A stretch of DNA of 64,000 nucleotides from Pedobacter cryoconitis (GTDB taxonomy: Bacteria; Bacteroidota; Bacteroidia; Sphingobacteriales; Sphingobacteriaceae): NCBI RefSeq assembly GCF_014207135.1, contig NZ_JACHCC010000002.1, positions 248,001-312,000 on the forward strand. Reading direction: 5' to 3'. Position 1 is the stretch's first letter, and the number at the start of each line of letters is the position of its first letter. Shown in pieces: positions 25,509 through 33,838 of the stretch. Below the pieces are notes generated by a model. That model worked only from the letters and a program-made list of their open reading frames with translations. It had not been told where the DNA came from and did no database searches. The position numbers and the translations under genes were made by a program.

Positions 25509-28445
25509 ATGTACCTGAACGTCCACTCCCATTATAGCCTGCGTTATGGCACCCTGTCTATCCCCAAACTGATAGAAGAAGCCATGATGCAGGGAATCAC
25601 CCAGATGGTCCTGACCGATCTGAATAATTCGACCGGGGTAATGGAATTCTGGAGGGAATGTAACAGCAAAGGGATTAAACCTATCGGAGGAATGGAATTC
25701 CGCAGAGATAAACGACTCCTTTATATTGGTATTGCCAGGAACAGGGAAGGCATGCGTGAACTGAATGAATTCCTGACAGACCATAACCTGGCACAAAAAG
25801 AACTCCCTGATCAGCCCCCTGTATTTAAAGATTGTTTTATCGTTTATCCCTACACCTCCCGGCAGGAATTGCGGGAATATGAATACCTGGGGATACGTTT
25901 TGATGAACTGCACCTGCTTTACGGTAAAGATCTGACCACAATTAAACATAAGCTGGTAGTTTTACAGCCCGTGGTCTTCACCGAAAGAATCGGATACCGG
26001 TTGCATGAGTACCTGCGGAGTGTTGACCTGAATACTGTTTTAAGTAAAATAAGTACACAGGACAAATGTACCCCAACAGATACCTTTCTGCCACCAGGCG
26101 AACTGGAAGCCAGGTTCAGCAAGTACCCCTTTATTCTGGATAATACCCGTCAGCTGATGAACAATTGTGTGATGGACTATGAACAGCGGAAAATGAACAG
26201 GAAGACTTTTACCGGGAGCAAAACCGCAGACAGAGAATTACTGGAAAAACTAACCATGAGGGGCATGACGGAGCGTTATGGCCGGGATCACAAAGAAGCC
26301 CTGGATAAAGTACACAAAGAACTTAAAGTGATTTCTGATCTTGATTTCTGTGCCTATTTCCTGATTACCTGGGATATTATCCGCTATGCGATGAGCCAGG
26401 GTTATTACCATGTCGGCCGGGGTTCTGGCGCCAACAGTACGGTATCTTACTGCATGAGAATCACAGATGTTGACCCACTTGAGCTAGACCTTTACTTTGA
26501 GCGTTTTCTCAATGCCGAACGGACTTCCCCACCCGACTTTGATATTGATTTCTCCTGGGATGAACGGGAAGATGTACAGGACTATATCTTCAAACGTTAC
26601 GGCGCAAGACACACCGCCCTGCTAGGTACAATGTCTACCTTTAAAGACCGTTCTGTCATCCGTGAAATAGGGAAAGTTATGGGTTTACCTAAAGCAGAAA
26701 TCGATAGTTATACCGACCGTACACAAGATAGTTCCAACCGGGACAACCCTACTTTCAAAAAGATACTGGCTGTTTTTGAACTGATGGGTAATATGCCTAA
26801 CCAGCGAAGTATTCATGCAGGAGGAGTACTGATCTCGGAAGAACCAATTACGTATTATACAGCACTCGATTTACCGCCTAAAGGTATGCCTACCGTACAA
26901 TGGGATATGTACGAAGCAGAGCTGATTGGCTATGACAAATATGATATTTTAAGTCAGCGTGGCATCGGTCATATCAAAGAGGCGGTCAGACTGGTTGCCG
27001 AAAACAAGCAGTTGAAAATCAATATCCACCAGGTCAGGGTATTTATGAAAGATCCTCTGCTTAATGAGCGTTTACAATCGGGTAATACTATCGGGTGTTT
27101 TTATATTGAGTCTCCCGCTATGCGCCAGCTCCTCACTAAACTCAGATGTGATAACTATCTTACCCTGGTTGCCGCAAGTTCGATCATTCGTCCCGGAGTA
27201 GCACAATCCGGTATGATGAAGACCTACATCCAGAACTATCATCGCCCACAGGAGGTCAAATATCTCCACCCGGTAATGGAAGAGCAGATGAAAGAAACCT
27301 ATGGGGTAATGGTTTACCAGGAAGATGTAATCAAAGTCTGCATCCATTATGGTGGTATGGATGGTACTGATGCCGATATTCTGCGAAGGGGCATGAGTGG
27401 TAAATACCGGTCCCGGATGGAATTTGATAAACTGGTAGAGAAATTCTTCGAAGGATCGAAAAAACTTGGCCGCGAGGAAGCCATCACCCAGGAAGTATGG
27501 AGACAGGTCTCTTCTTTTGCCGGTTATAGCTTTTCCAAAGCGCATTCCGCCAGTTTTGCAGTAGAAAGTTACCAGAGCCTGTATTTAAAGACTTATTATC
27601 CAATGGAATTTATGGTTGCTGTACTCAATAATTACGGTGGATTCTATACCCGCTGGTTATATATCCATGAACTTAAGCAAGCGGGAGCTACTGTACATTT
27701 GCCCTGCGTCAACCGGAGTACACCAATTGTTTCCATTAAAGGAACCGATGCTTACCTGGGTTTCATCGGTATCCAGGGATTGACCACGAAACTGATGGAA
27801 CTGATCCCTGAAGAACGAAAGAAAAACGGAGACTACCTCGACCTGGAAGATTTTGTCAAACGTACAGCCATCAGCCTGGAGCAGACTATTATCCTGATCC
27901 GGACCGGTGCCCTGCGTTTTACCGGCCGGAGTAAAAAAGAATTGCTCTGGGACATCCATTCCATGTTAGGTACAAAGATGAAACCAGTTCATCATGCAGA
28001 ATTGTTTCGTACAGCACCCCGGCATTATCAGCTCCCCGAACTAATCAGTACCAGACTGGAAGATGCTTATCATGAACTGGAGCTATTGGGTTATCCCTTA
28101 AGTCTTTCTTATTTCGATCTGCTGCAAACCAGTTATCGTGGTGATATCCGGACTAAAGGGCTAATCAATTATGTAGGGCGGACTGTTAAAATGGTCGGTT
28201 TGTATGTCTGTGAGAAAACAGTACATACCAAAAACAATAAAAAGATGTGGTTTGGTACTTTCCTGGATGCTGATGGGAATTTCTTTGACACTACTCATTT
28301 TCCAAACAACACCCCTGCTTATCCTTTCCGCGGAACAGGCTGTTACCTGATCCTGGGCAAAGTAGTCGAAGATTTTGGTTTTCCAAGTATAGAGGTCATC
28401 AGATTCGCGAAACTGCCTATCCAGGAAAACCCAGTCCTTCAATAA
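25509..28445 (+). CDS. dnaE: Short DNA polymerase III alpha subunit, DnaE2-like (error-prone)
   Basis: The protein has 978 residues, shorter than replicative DnaE (about 1160). An N-terminal PHP domain begins YLNVHSHYSLRYGTLS, where the first usual metal-binding His is Tyr. The catalytic PDFDIDF motif supplies Asp345 and Asp347, preceded by VGRGSGANS, and ELIGYDKYDILSQ probably contributes the third acid. Helix-hairpin-helix and OB-fold (VKMVGLYVCEKTVHTK) segments close the protein. Coupling to dinB, the small size and the altered PHP domain point to an auxiliary damage-inducible polymerase, like DnaE2 working with ImuB elsewhere, rather than the main replicase. This role is inferred from context. 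Confidence 0.9.
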   Translation: MYLNVHSHYSLRYGTLSIPKLIEEAMMQGITQMVLTDLNNSTGVMEFWRECNSKGIKPIGGMEFRRDKRLLYIGIARNREGMRELNEFLTDHNLAQKELPDQPPVFKDCFIVYPYTSRQELREYEYLGIRFDELHLLYGKDLTTIKHKLVVLQPVVFTERIGYRLHEYLRSVDLNTVLSKISTQDKCTPTDTFLPPGELEARFSKYPFILDNTRQLMNNCVMDYEQRKMNRKTFTGSKTADRELLEKLTMRGMTERYGRDHKEALDKVHKELKVISDLDFCAYFLITWDIIRYAMSQGYYHVGRGSGANSTVSYCMRITDVDPLELDLYFERFLNAERTSPPDFDIDFSWDEREDVQDYIFKRYGARHTALLGTMSTFKDRSVIREIGKVMGLPKAEIDSYTDRTQDSSNRDNPTFKKILAVFELMGNMPNQRSIHAGGVLISEEPITYYTALDLPPKGMPTVQWDMYEAELIGYDKYDILSQRGIGHIKEAVRLVAENKQLKINIHQVRVFMKDPLLNERLQSGNTIGCFYIESPAMRQLLTKLRCDNYLTLVAASSIIRPGVAQSGMMKTYIQNYHRPQEVKYLHPVMEEQMKETYGVMVYQEDVIKVCIHYGGMDGTDADILRRGMSGKYRSRMEFDKLVEKFFEGSKKLGREEAITQEVWRQVSSFAGYSFSKAHSASFAVESYQSLYLKTYYPMEFMVAVLNNYGGFYTRWLYIHELKQAGATVHLPCVNRSTPIVSIKGTDAYLGFIGIQGLTTKLMELIPEERKKNGDYLDLEDFVKRTAISLEQTIILIRTGALRFTGRSKKELLWDIHSMLGTKMKPVHHAELFRTAPRHYQLPELISTRLEDAYHELELLGYPLSLSYFDLLQTSYRGDIRTKGLINYVGRTVKMVGLYVCEKTVHTKNNKKMWFGTFLDADGNFFDTTHFPNNTPAYPFRGTGCYLILGKVVEDFGFPSIEVIRFAKLPIQENPVLQ

Positions 28446-28446
28446 A

Positions 28447-29349
28447 TTAATTGACAATCATTTCCGAATGTTTCAGATCGAGCGTAATCCGTTTACCTAT
28501 CCAGTTCAGAGAAACTATACCATCGTAAATCAAGCCATCCACAAAGGAAACCCTTTGATTTTCAATTTTAACTGCCGGAGCATCCTGAAGCGTAAGTGAC
28601 TGAATATTTGCCAGGTATATTTTAGTTTTCAGCTGAGGATTAAATTCACTTGGTTTATAAATGACGGCAACCTTTGAAGTATCTGTACTATCGATTCCTA
28701 AATCAGGCATATATTTGGCATTGATACGATACACGTTATTACCTGCCCCGCTATCTATAGAAAATTGCAGGTTAAGCTTATCATTCACCTTGAAATAAGC
28801 AAACATATCTAAAGCTTTATCACGCGATACTTCTAATTGCAACTTCACAGTCTTTCCTTTTTTCCTGCGTTGGGCAAAACTTTCAGTGGTTTCAAAAGTC
28901 AGCCTTTTATTTTCAAAATCTAGAGTTACAACCTGATTCTTAAAACTCATTAAGGAAATCAGTCCGTCAATTGGTCCAAAATCCACATCGAAAATGGTTA
29001 AGACCGGTTTTACTTCAGTATAAGTACCAATTACCAGCGAAGAAGCCTCATAAAGATTGGCATCCAATTTTTCTCCTGTTGCCCGGAAAGCAGTATATCC
29101 CCCGTCCTGTTTATGCAATCCTTCCATTTTGGAAGCAAACTTTTTGGTAACCATGGTCAGCCCCCCACCAGTATCAAAAACAAAATTTCCTTCTACTCCG
29201 TTAATTTTCGCTTTGACCATAATATGTCCCTGATTGGTTATCGTAACCGGAACACTGGTTTGTGCTTTTGTTATCCCTGTGGTTAACAAAGTCAAGATTA
29301 AAAAGATAAAAAAGGCAGAAGAGAGTGTACTTAATTTCAGCATAATCAA
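28447..29349 (-). CDS. Retropepsin-like aspartic protease, exported
   Basis: The protein has 300 residues with a strong signal peptide (hydrophobic run FFIFLILTLLTTGITKAQ). Two aspartic-protease half-sites are visible: FVFDTGGGLTMV near residue 55 and FSIDSGAGNNVY near residue 193. Each supplies one catalytic Asp, so a single chain could form an active site, as in the aspartyl-protease_2 group of bacterial secreted proteins. Periplasmic or surface location is likely. Two in-frame ATGs (29349 and 29343) are equally possible. It diverges from the three-gene envelope operon over only 92 bases, which contain a perfect inverted repeat. The substrate is unknown. Confidence 0.8.
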   Translation of the reverse strand: MIMLKLSTLSSAFFIFLILTLLTTGITKAQTSVPVTITNQGHIMVKAKINGVEGNFVFDTGGGLTMVTKKFASKMEGLHKQDGGYTAFRATGEKLDANLYEASSLVIGTYTEVKPVLTIFDVDFGPIDGLISLMSFKNQVVTLDFENKRLTFETTESFAQRRKKGKTVKLQLEVSRDKALDMFAYFKVNDKLNLQFSIDSGAGNNVYRINAKYMPDLGIDSTDTSKVAVIYKPSEFNPQLKTKIYLANIQSLTLQDAPAVKIENQRVSFVDGLIYDGIVSLNWIGKRITLDLKHSEMIVN

Positions 29350-29382
29350 TTTGGTATTCGAAAAGCGGAAATTACAAAAATG

Positions 29383-29431
29383 AGTTTGAAAAATATTATA
29401 ACTTTGAAAAAAGATTAATATTTTTCAAACT
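29383..29431. repeat. Perfect 16-bp inverted repeat in a divergent promoter region
   Basis: AGTTTGAAAAATATTA (29383-29398) and its exact reverse complement (29416-29431) flank 17 bases. A -7-like box TAACTTTG (29399-29406) lies in the loop. The structure could be an operator for both divergent genes or a leader hairpin of the rightward mRNA. Confidence 0.75.
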
Positions 29432-29441
29432 ACCTTTTTTC

Positions 29442-30119
29442 ATGCCAAAAAAACACCTCGGATATCTTGTATTATTACTCGCTTTATGCTGTTTTTCTTC
29501 CTGTTTTCAGATCGTCGAAGAAATTAACCTGGCTGATAATGGTTCAGGTACGGTAAATCTGACGGTAAACCTGAGTGCCAGTAAGACCAAAGTAGCTTCC
29601 ATTATGCTTTTAGATAGTGTCAACGGATATAAAGTCCCATCCAAACAAACTATTCAAAAAGAAATGGATGAAGTTGTGGCCTACCTAAAGAATTCACATG
29701 GCATCAGTAATGTCAAAAAGAAGATAGATTTTGAAAACTATATAGCCAGTATCAGCTTTGCTTTTGAGAATGTGTCCAATATCAACAACATCAATCAGCA
29801 TGTTCTTAAAAAACTAAAAGTCAATGCAATAAACAACTCTTCTTATACTTACAGTACAACCACTCATATTTTTCAGCGTAACTATACCCATACCAAAGAA
29901 GCTATCACACAATACAATAAGCTCAAACCTGAGGTGAAAAATGTATTTAAAGAAGCGACCTATACCAGCATATACCGGTTTGAAAAACCAATCATTAACT
30001 ATACCAATCCATTGGCTAAGGTCTCCAAAACCAAAAAAGCTATTCTGTTAAATACAGGTATATTAGGCTTGATCAATGGCAAAACTAATCTGACAAACAA
30101 AATTATCCTAAGCCCATGA
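29442..30119 (+). CDS. Hypothetical lipoprotein
   Basis: The protein has 225 residues. A hydrophobic leader ends at a lipobox-like Cys (CCFSSCFQ), so it is probably lipid-anchored. The mature part begins VEEINLADNGSGTVNLTVNLS, beta-strand like, followed by charged helices and a C-terminal hydrophobic stretch near 200 (KAILLNTGILGLING). No named family is recognised. The stop overlaps the start of the next gene (ATGA), so the two are translationally coupled. It is the first gene of a three-gene envelope operon and probably works with the two larger proteins that follow. Confidence 0.7.
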   Translation: MPKKHLGYLVLLLALCCFSSCFQIVEEINLADNGSGTVNLTVNLSASKTKVASIMLLDSVNGYKVPSKQTIQKEMDEVVAYLKNSHGISNVKKKIDFENYIASISFAFENVSNINNINQHVLKKLKVNAINNSSYTYSTTTHIFQRNYTHTKEAITQYNKLKPEVKNVFKEATYTSIYRFEKPIINYTNPLAKVSKTKKAILLNTGILGLINGKTNLTNKIILSP

Positions 30120-32107
30120 AAAACTTTTATAAATATGTAATAAGTGCAGTCTTTACTTTCAGCACACTGGCAGTCAGCGCTCAAAACCTGGCCAGTAAAA
30201 TCCCTTCAGATGCACTGATTGTGGTTACCCTTAAAGGAGATAACCTCACCCGGTTAATGTCTGTGAAAGAGTTTAACAACACTTTTGTCGGCAAAGAAAT
30301 CACGGACAAACTAGCAGGATCTGCAAAAGGTAATTTTAAGACTATAGAAGATTTTGGATTTAACCTATCCTCTACCTTCTATTACTATAACCGGGGAAAT
30401 GACAGTGTGAGCTATAACTGTGTACTCGCACCAGTTAAAAATGCAGGTCAGCTCGATCAGTTATTCAATGGAGCTGAAAAGTCGTTTACACAAAACGGAA
30501 AGTTAAGAACTTTTTACAGCCGTGATTCAACCGAGGTCATGGTCTGGAATGAAGAGATAATGCTTTTTGTGAAAAGTGATGGAAAAGAAAGCTATTTTTC
30601 AAGACCTGATGTCAGCAAACGTTTAGGTTTGACTACCCCCTTTGACCCCACAGTCATTGATACAGTACAGGCGGCAACAGCTGCTACTGACAGCGCCGTT
30701 GTCATGACAGAACCAGTCATACAGGAACCAGTTGTACCAAAAAAAACAATTACCCGTAAATCACAGCGGATTCATGTTAAAAACAAGAAACGTCATGTTT
30801 TAAAAAGAAAACCTGCAAAGAAAAAAACAATTCAGATTGAAGAACCAAGAATAGAACAATATGCACCCGATAGTACTGCTTATGCCACGGCAGACACCGC
30901 ACGCTATAGTGAGACTATTGACACAGCACTGGCCAACTCTTATCTCAAAAATGACAGGATAAAGAAAGCAGAAACAGCCCGGTGGACAAAAAAGATGATT
31001 TCAGGTTATTTTGAAAAAAGTGATCAGTCATCGATATTAACCAATAAAGACTTTATTAAAAGCATAGATCAGAAAGCAGAAGCTACCGTATGGATTTCTA
31101 ATGCAGTGAAATTAATGAATACCTATGTACCTGGTTCTTATTTAAAAGGTATTAATATCTTAAATGGATACGGAAGTGCCAATATCAAACTTTACCTGGA
31201 GAAAAGTGCCATCCGTATGCGTTCTGAAATCACCTTCAGCAATGAAATGGCTGCTGTCTTCAGAAAACTTAACAAAAGAAAATTAAACAGAAAGTTCTTC
31301 AATTATATCAATGAAGATAAATTGATTGGGTATATGGGTTATGCGATGGACAGCAAGGCCTACCTGGAAGAATATCCAAAGCTCATGAGCAAAATGTATG
31401 ATTCTGTCTATAAAGATGAAGTAGCACTGGCCACAGACCTTTTCTCTTTATTGGTAGATGAGGAAGCAGTCAGCAAAGTCATTAAAGGTGATGGTTTATT
31501 CGTTTTTAATGGTCTGTCCCAGAAGGACAAAACTTATCAGACATATGAGTACAACGAACAAAATTTCGAGACTAAAACTGTTACCAAAACTAAGAAAGAA
31601 ACATTACCCGATTTCCTGTTAATGGTCTCGACAGAAGATACCAGGCTGATCAATAAGTTAATTGCATACGGAGTAAAGAAAAATGCAGTGAAGGATCAGC
31701 AGAATTATTATGAATTAGCTATTTCTAAAAGCCCGATGCCGCTTTACTTTACCATTCAGGATGGAATCATCTTTTTAGGTACGAATGCAGACGAAATGAA
31801 ACAGATTGCCAATCATCAATATCACGGAAACCTCTCTGGAAGACATAAAAAAATACTGTCCGGCAGTAATTTTGCTGCTTATTTCAGTGCGAAGAAACTA
31901 GCAGGAAAAATACCTGCGGAAGAAATTGGAAATCCTGAAAAATTGGCTAAAACGAATAAAGTTTTAAGTTCACTGGGAGATATTTATATCAAATCTGATC
32001 CAATCAACGGTAATGTATTCTCTGGTGAGATCAGTATGGATACTCCTGCACAACAACAAAATGCATTAAAGTATCTCTTTTCAATTATTGATGACACCCG
32101 GAAATAA
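30116..32107 (+). CDS. DUF4836-like exported protein with basic linker
   Basis: The protein has 663 residues and a signal peptide (MKNFYKYVISAVFTFSTLAVSAQN). It begins LASKIPSDALIVVTLKGDNL, a pattern common in Bacteroidota DUF4836 proteins. A Lys/Arg-rich segment at about 215-245 (RKSQRIHVKNKKRHVLKRK) splits two otherwise similar globular regions and could bind an acidic polymer or act as a flexible linker. The start overlaps the previous stop by 4 bases and its stop touches the next start. The protein is probably periplasmic or outer-membrane associated; its function is unknown. Confidence 0.72.
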   Translation: MKNFYKYVISAVFTFSTLAVSAQNLASKIPSDALIVVTLKGDNLTRLMSVKEFNNTFVGKEITDKLAGSAKGNFKTIEDFGFNLSSTFYYYNRGNDSVSYNCVLAPVKNAGQLDQLFNGAEKSFTQNGKLRTFYSRDSTEVMVWNEEIMLFVKSDGKESYFSRPDVSKRLGLTTPFDPTVIDTVQAATAATDSAVVMTEPVIQEPVVPKKTITRKSQRIHVKNKKRHVLKRKPAKKKTIQIEEPRIEQYAPDSTAYATADTARYSETIDTALANSYLKNDRIKKAETARWTKKMISGYFEKSDQSSILTNKDFIKSIDQKAEATVWISNAVKLMNTYVPGSYLKGINILNGYGSANIKLYLEKSAIRMRSEITFSNEMAAVFRKLNKRKLNRKFFNYINEDKLIGYMGYAMDSKAYLEEYPKLMSKMYDSVYKDEVALATDLFSLLVDEEAVSKVIKGDGLFVFNGLSQKDKTYQTYEYNEQNFETKTVTKTKKETLPDFLLMVSTEDTRLINKLIAYGVKKNAVKDQQNYYELAISKSPMPLYFTIQDGIIFLGTNADEMKQIANHQYHGNLSGRHKKILSGSNFAAYFSAKKLAGKIPAEEIGNPEKLAKTNKVLSSLGDIYIKSDPINGNVFSGEISMDTPAQQQNALKYLFSIIDDTRK

Positions 32108-33376
32108 ATGATAAAAAAGGCATTCATAGCAGCAGTAATAGGAATTCTATTGCTGCTGCTGGCCGTTTATGGCTACCTGCAATACAGACAATACAGTTCC
32201 TACCAGAACAGCATTCCCCGGAATGCCTCCCTGATTTTTAAAATCAATGTCGACAGAATTGTCAAAAGAAAAAGATTAAATCCGTTTAAATCTTCTTCCA
32301 GAGGATTTGCAGTACCTGCCAATATTTTCATCTATAACTTAAATAATCAGCCGACAGAGACATTCTTCTGTACTCTACCAGTCACCGATACCGCGCTGTT
32401 AAAACAATATCTTAAAAACGAATTCAGAATAAATCAGCTGACCGAAATACAACCTGGCGTAATTACCGGAAAAAGTTCCGATCACAGACTCCGGGTAATC
32501 TATAATTCCAGCAGGTTGATCCTCTCCTATGCACTGTTTAAAGAAGATACGAGCCCCGAACTAGAACGCTTACTGAATGAAAAAGACCAGATGATCCCGG
32601 GTGATCAAAGGGTTGACAGACTGAAAAACCAAATGGCAGATATCACCTATGATTTCAAAACCTATACCGGAGCAGCAAACTTCAATGATCATATACTTAC
32701 GTTGAATGGATCATTCCCGCTTGAAGAGCTTGGTGTCCCTGATTCGTCTTATCAACCAGCAAAGCTGCACCAGAACCTCAGCATGAAAATGTGGTTAAAT
32801 GCAGACCTGAGAAAGGTATTACAAAAAGACATCCGGTTTAAAACCTATTTCCTCGAAAAGGATTCCATCCTGAAATACTACGATGGTTATACAGCTGTAG
32901 AATGCGGGACACTGCTCAGTCAATATGAACCAGTAGTCACCTATGAATATAATGATGAATTTGAAAAAGTAGAAAAGAAACAGCTGAAAGAAGTCAAAGT
33001 CCCTGAAATCAGCATCACCTGTAAGATAAAATCCCCGGCGTTAATCAACTATTTACAAAAACAGACTATTATCAGTTCTGAGAATAAGTTTAACAAAGAA
33101 CTATTCCCTTTATATCAGGTTTACAGTATGCACAATTCAAAATTATGGCAACTAAGCACCAATCAAACAAAAAACCTTTCTCCAGCTCTGCAAACCAGTC
33201 CGTATTTTGCTTTTGCAGCAATTAACTTTGAGCAGCTCAGGAAGCAGAATCAGTTTCCCTTTTTAAATACTTACACCCGTTATTTGAAACAATTAAAACT
33301 AAAAGCTACGAAACAAACACCAACAGACGGAAAAATTGAGCTGGAGCTGCAACTGAGTGAAAAAGCAGCGCTCTGA
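32108..33376 (+). CDS. Membrane-anchored hypothetical protein, third gene of the envelope operon
   Basis: The protein has 422 residues with one N-terminal membrane helix at about 5-24 (AFIAAVIGILLLLLAVYGYL), leaving a long periplasmic part. The next residues (IPRNASLIFKINVDRIV) repeat the theme of the previous gene's N-terminus (IPSDALIVVTLKGDNL), so the two are probably distantly related. The start lies directly after the previous stop with no gap, so they are co-transcribed. No catalytic motif is visible. A shared role in envelope maintenance is inferred from export, gene order and similarity only. Confidence 0.7.
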   Translation: MIKKAFIAAVIGILLLLLAVYGYLQYRQYSSYQNSIPRNASLIFKINVDRIVKRKRLNPFKSSSRGFAVPANIFIYNLNNQPTETFFCTLPVTDTALLKQYLKNEFRINQLTEIQPGVITGKSSDHRLRVIYNSSRLILSYALFKEDTSPELERLLNEKDQMIPGDQRVDRLKNQMADITYDFKTYTGAANFNDHILTLNGSFPLEELGVPDSSYQPAKLHQNLSMKMWLNADLRKVLQKDIRFKTYFLEKDSILKYYDGYTAVECGTLLSQYEPVVTYEYNDEFEKVEKKQLKEVKVPEISITCKIKSPALINYLQKQTIISSENKFNKELFPLYQVYSMHNSKLWQLSTNQTKNLSPALQTSPYFAFAAINFEQLRKQNQFPFLNTYTRYLKQLKLKATKQTPTDGKIELELQLSEKAAL

Positions 33377-33397
33377 TCCTTATAATGTTTTTGCGGA

Positions 33398-33769
33398 TTA
33401 CCATTTTTTGAAAATTACAAATACGGCAAGAACTATCAGTGCAAAACCCAGCAGATGGTTCCAGCCTAATTTTTCATCCTTAAAAAATATAAGGGTAAAT
33501 AACATAAAAATAGTTAGTGTAATAGCCTCTTGTATGGTTTTCAGCTGTACCAAGGTAAAAGGCCCTCCGTTTCCTTTAAAACCTCCTTCATTAGCAGGGA
33601 CCTGAAAAAGATATTCAAAAAATGCCAAAGCCCAGCTAATCACAATAATCGAAAGCATACCCAGGTTTTTACCCCAGGAAAACTCTTTAAACTTCAGATG
33701 TCCATACCAGGCAAAAGTCATAAACAGATTAGAAATCGTTAAAAATAAAATTGTTTTCAGTCCTCTCAT
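33398..33769 (-). CDS. DUF486 / DMT-family small membrane protein
   Basis: The protein has 123 residues with four membrane helices. The DUF486 pattern is recognisable: FMTFAWYGHLKF near residue 17, AFFEYLFQVPANEGGF near 49, PFTLVQLKTIQEAITL near 70 and a C-terminal helix GFALIVLAVFVIF. The family belongs to the drug/metabolite transporter superfamily in size and layout, but no substrate is established. It ends close to the convergent envelope operon and probably has its own promoter. Confidence 0.88.
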   Translation of the reverse strand: MRGLKTILFLTISNLFMTFAWYGHLKFKEFSWGKNLGMLSIIVISWALAFFEYLFQVPANEGGFKGNGGPFTLVQLKTIQEAITLTIFMLFTLIFFKDEKLGWNHLLGFALIVLAVFVIFKKW

Positions 33770-33838
33770 GGTGTAAAATTAAAGAAATAATCCAGAGACT
33801 ATGATTTTCCTGAACACAGATATGAGGTTAAATCCTCT

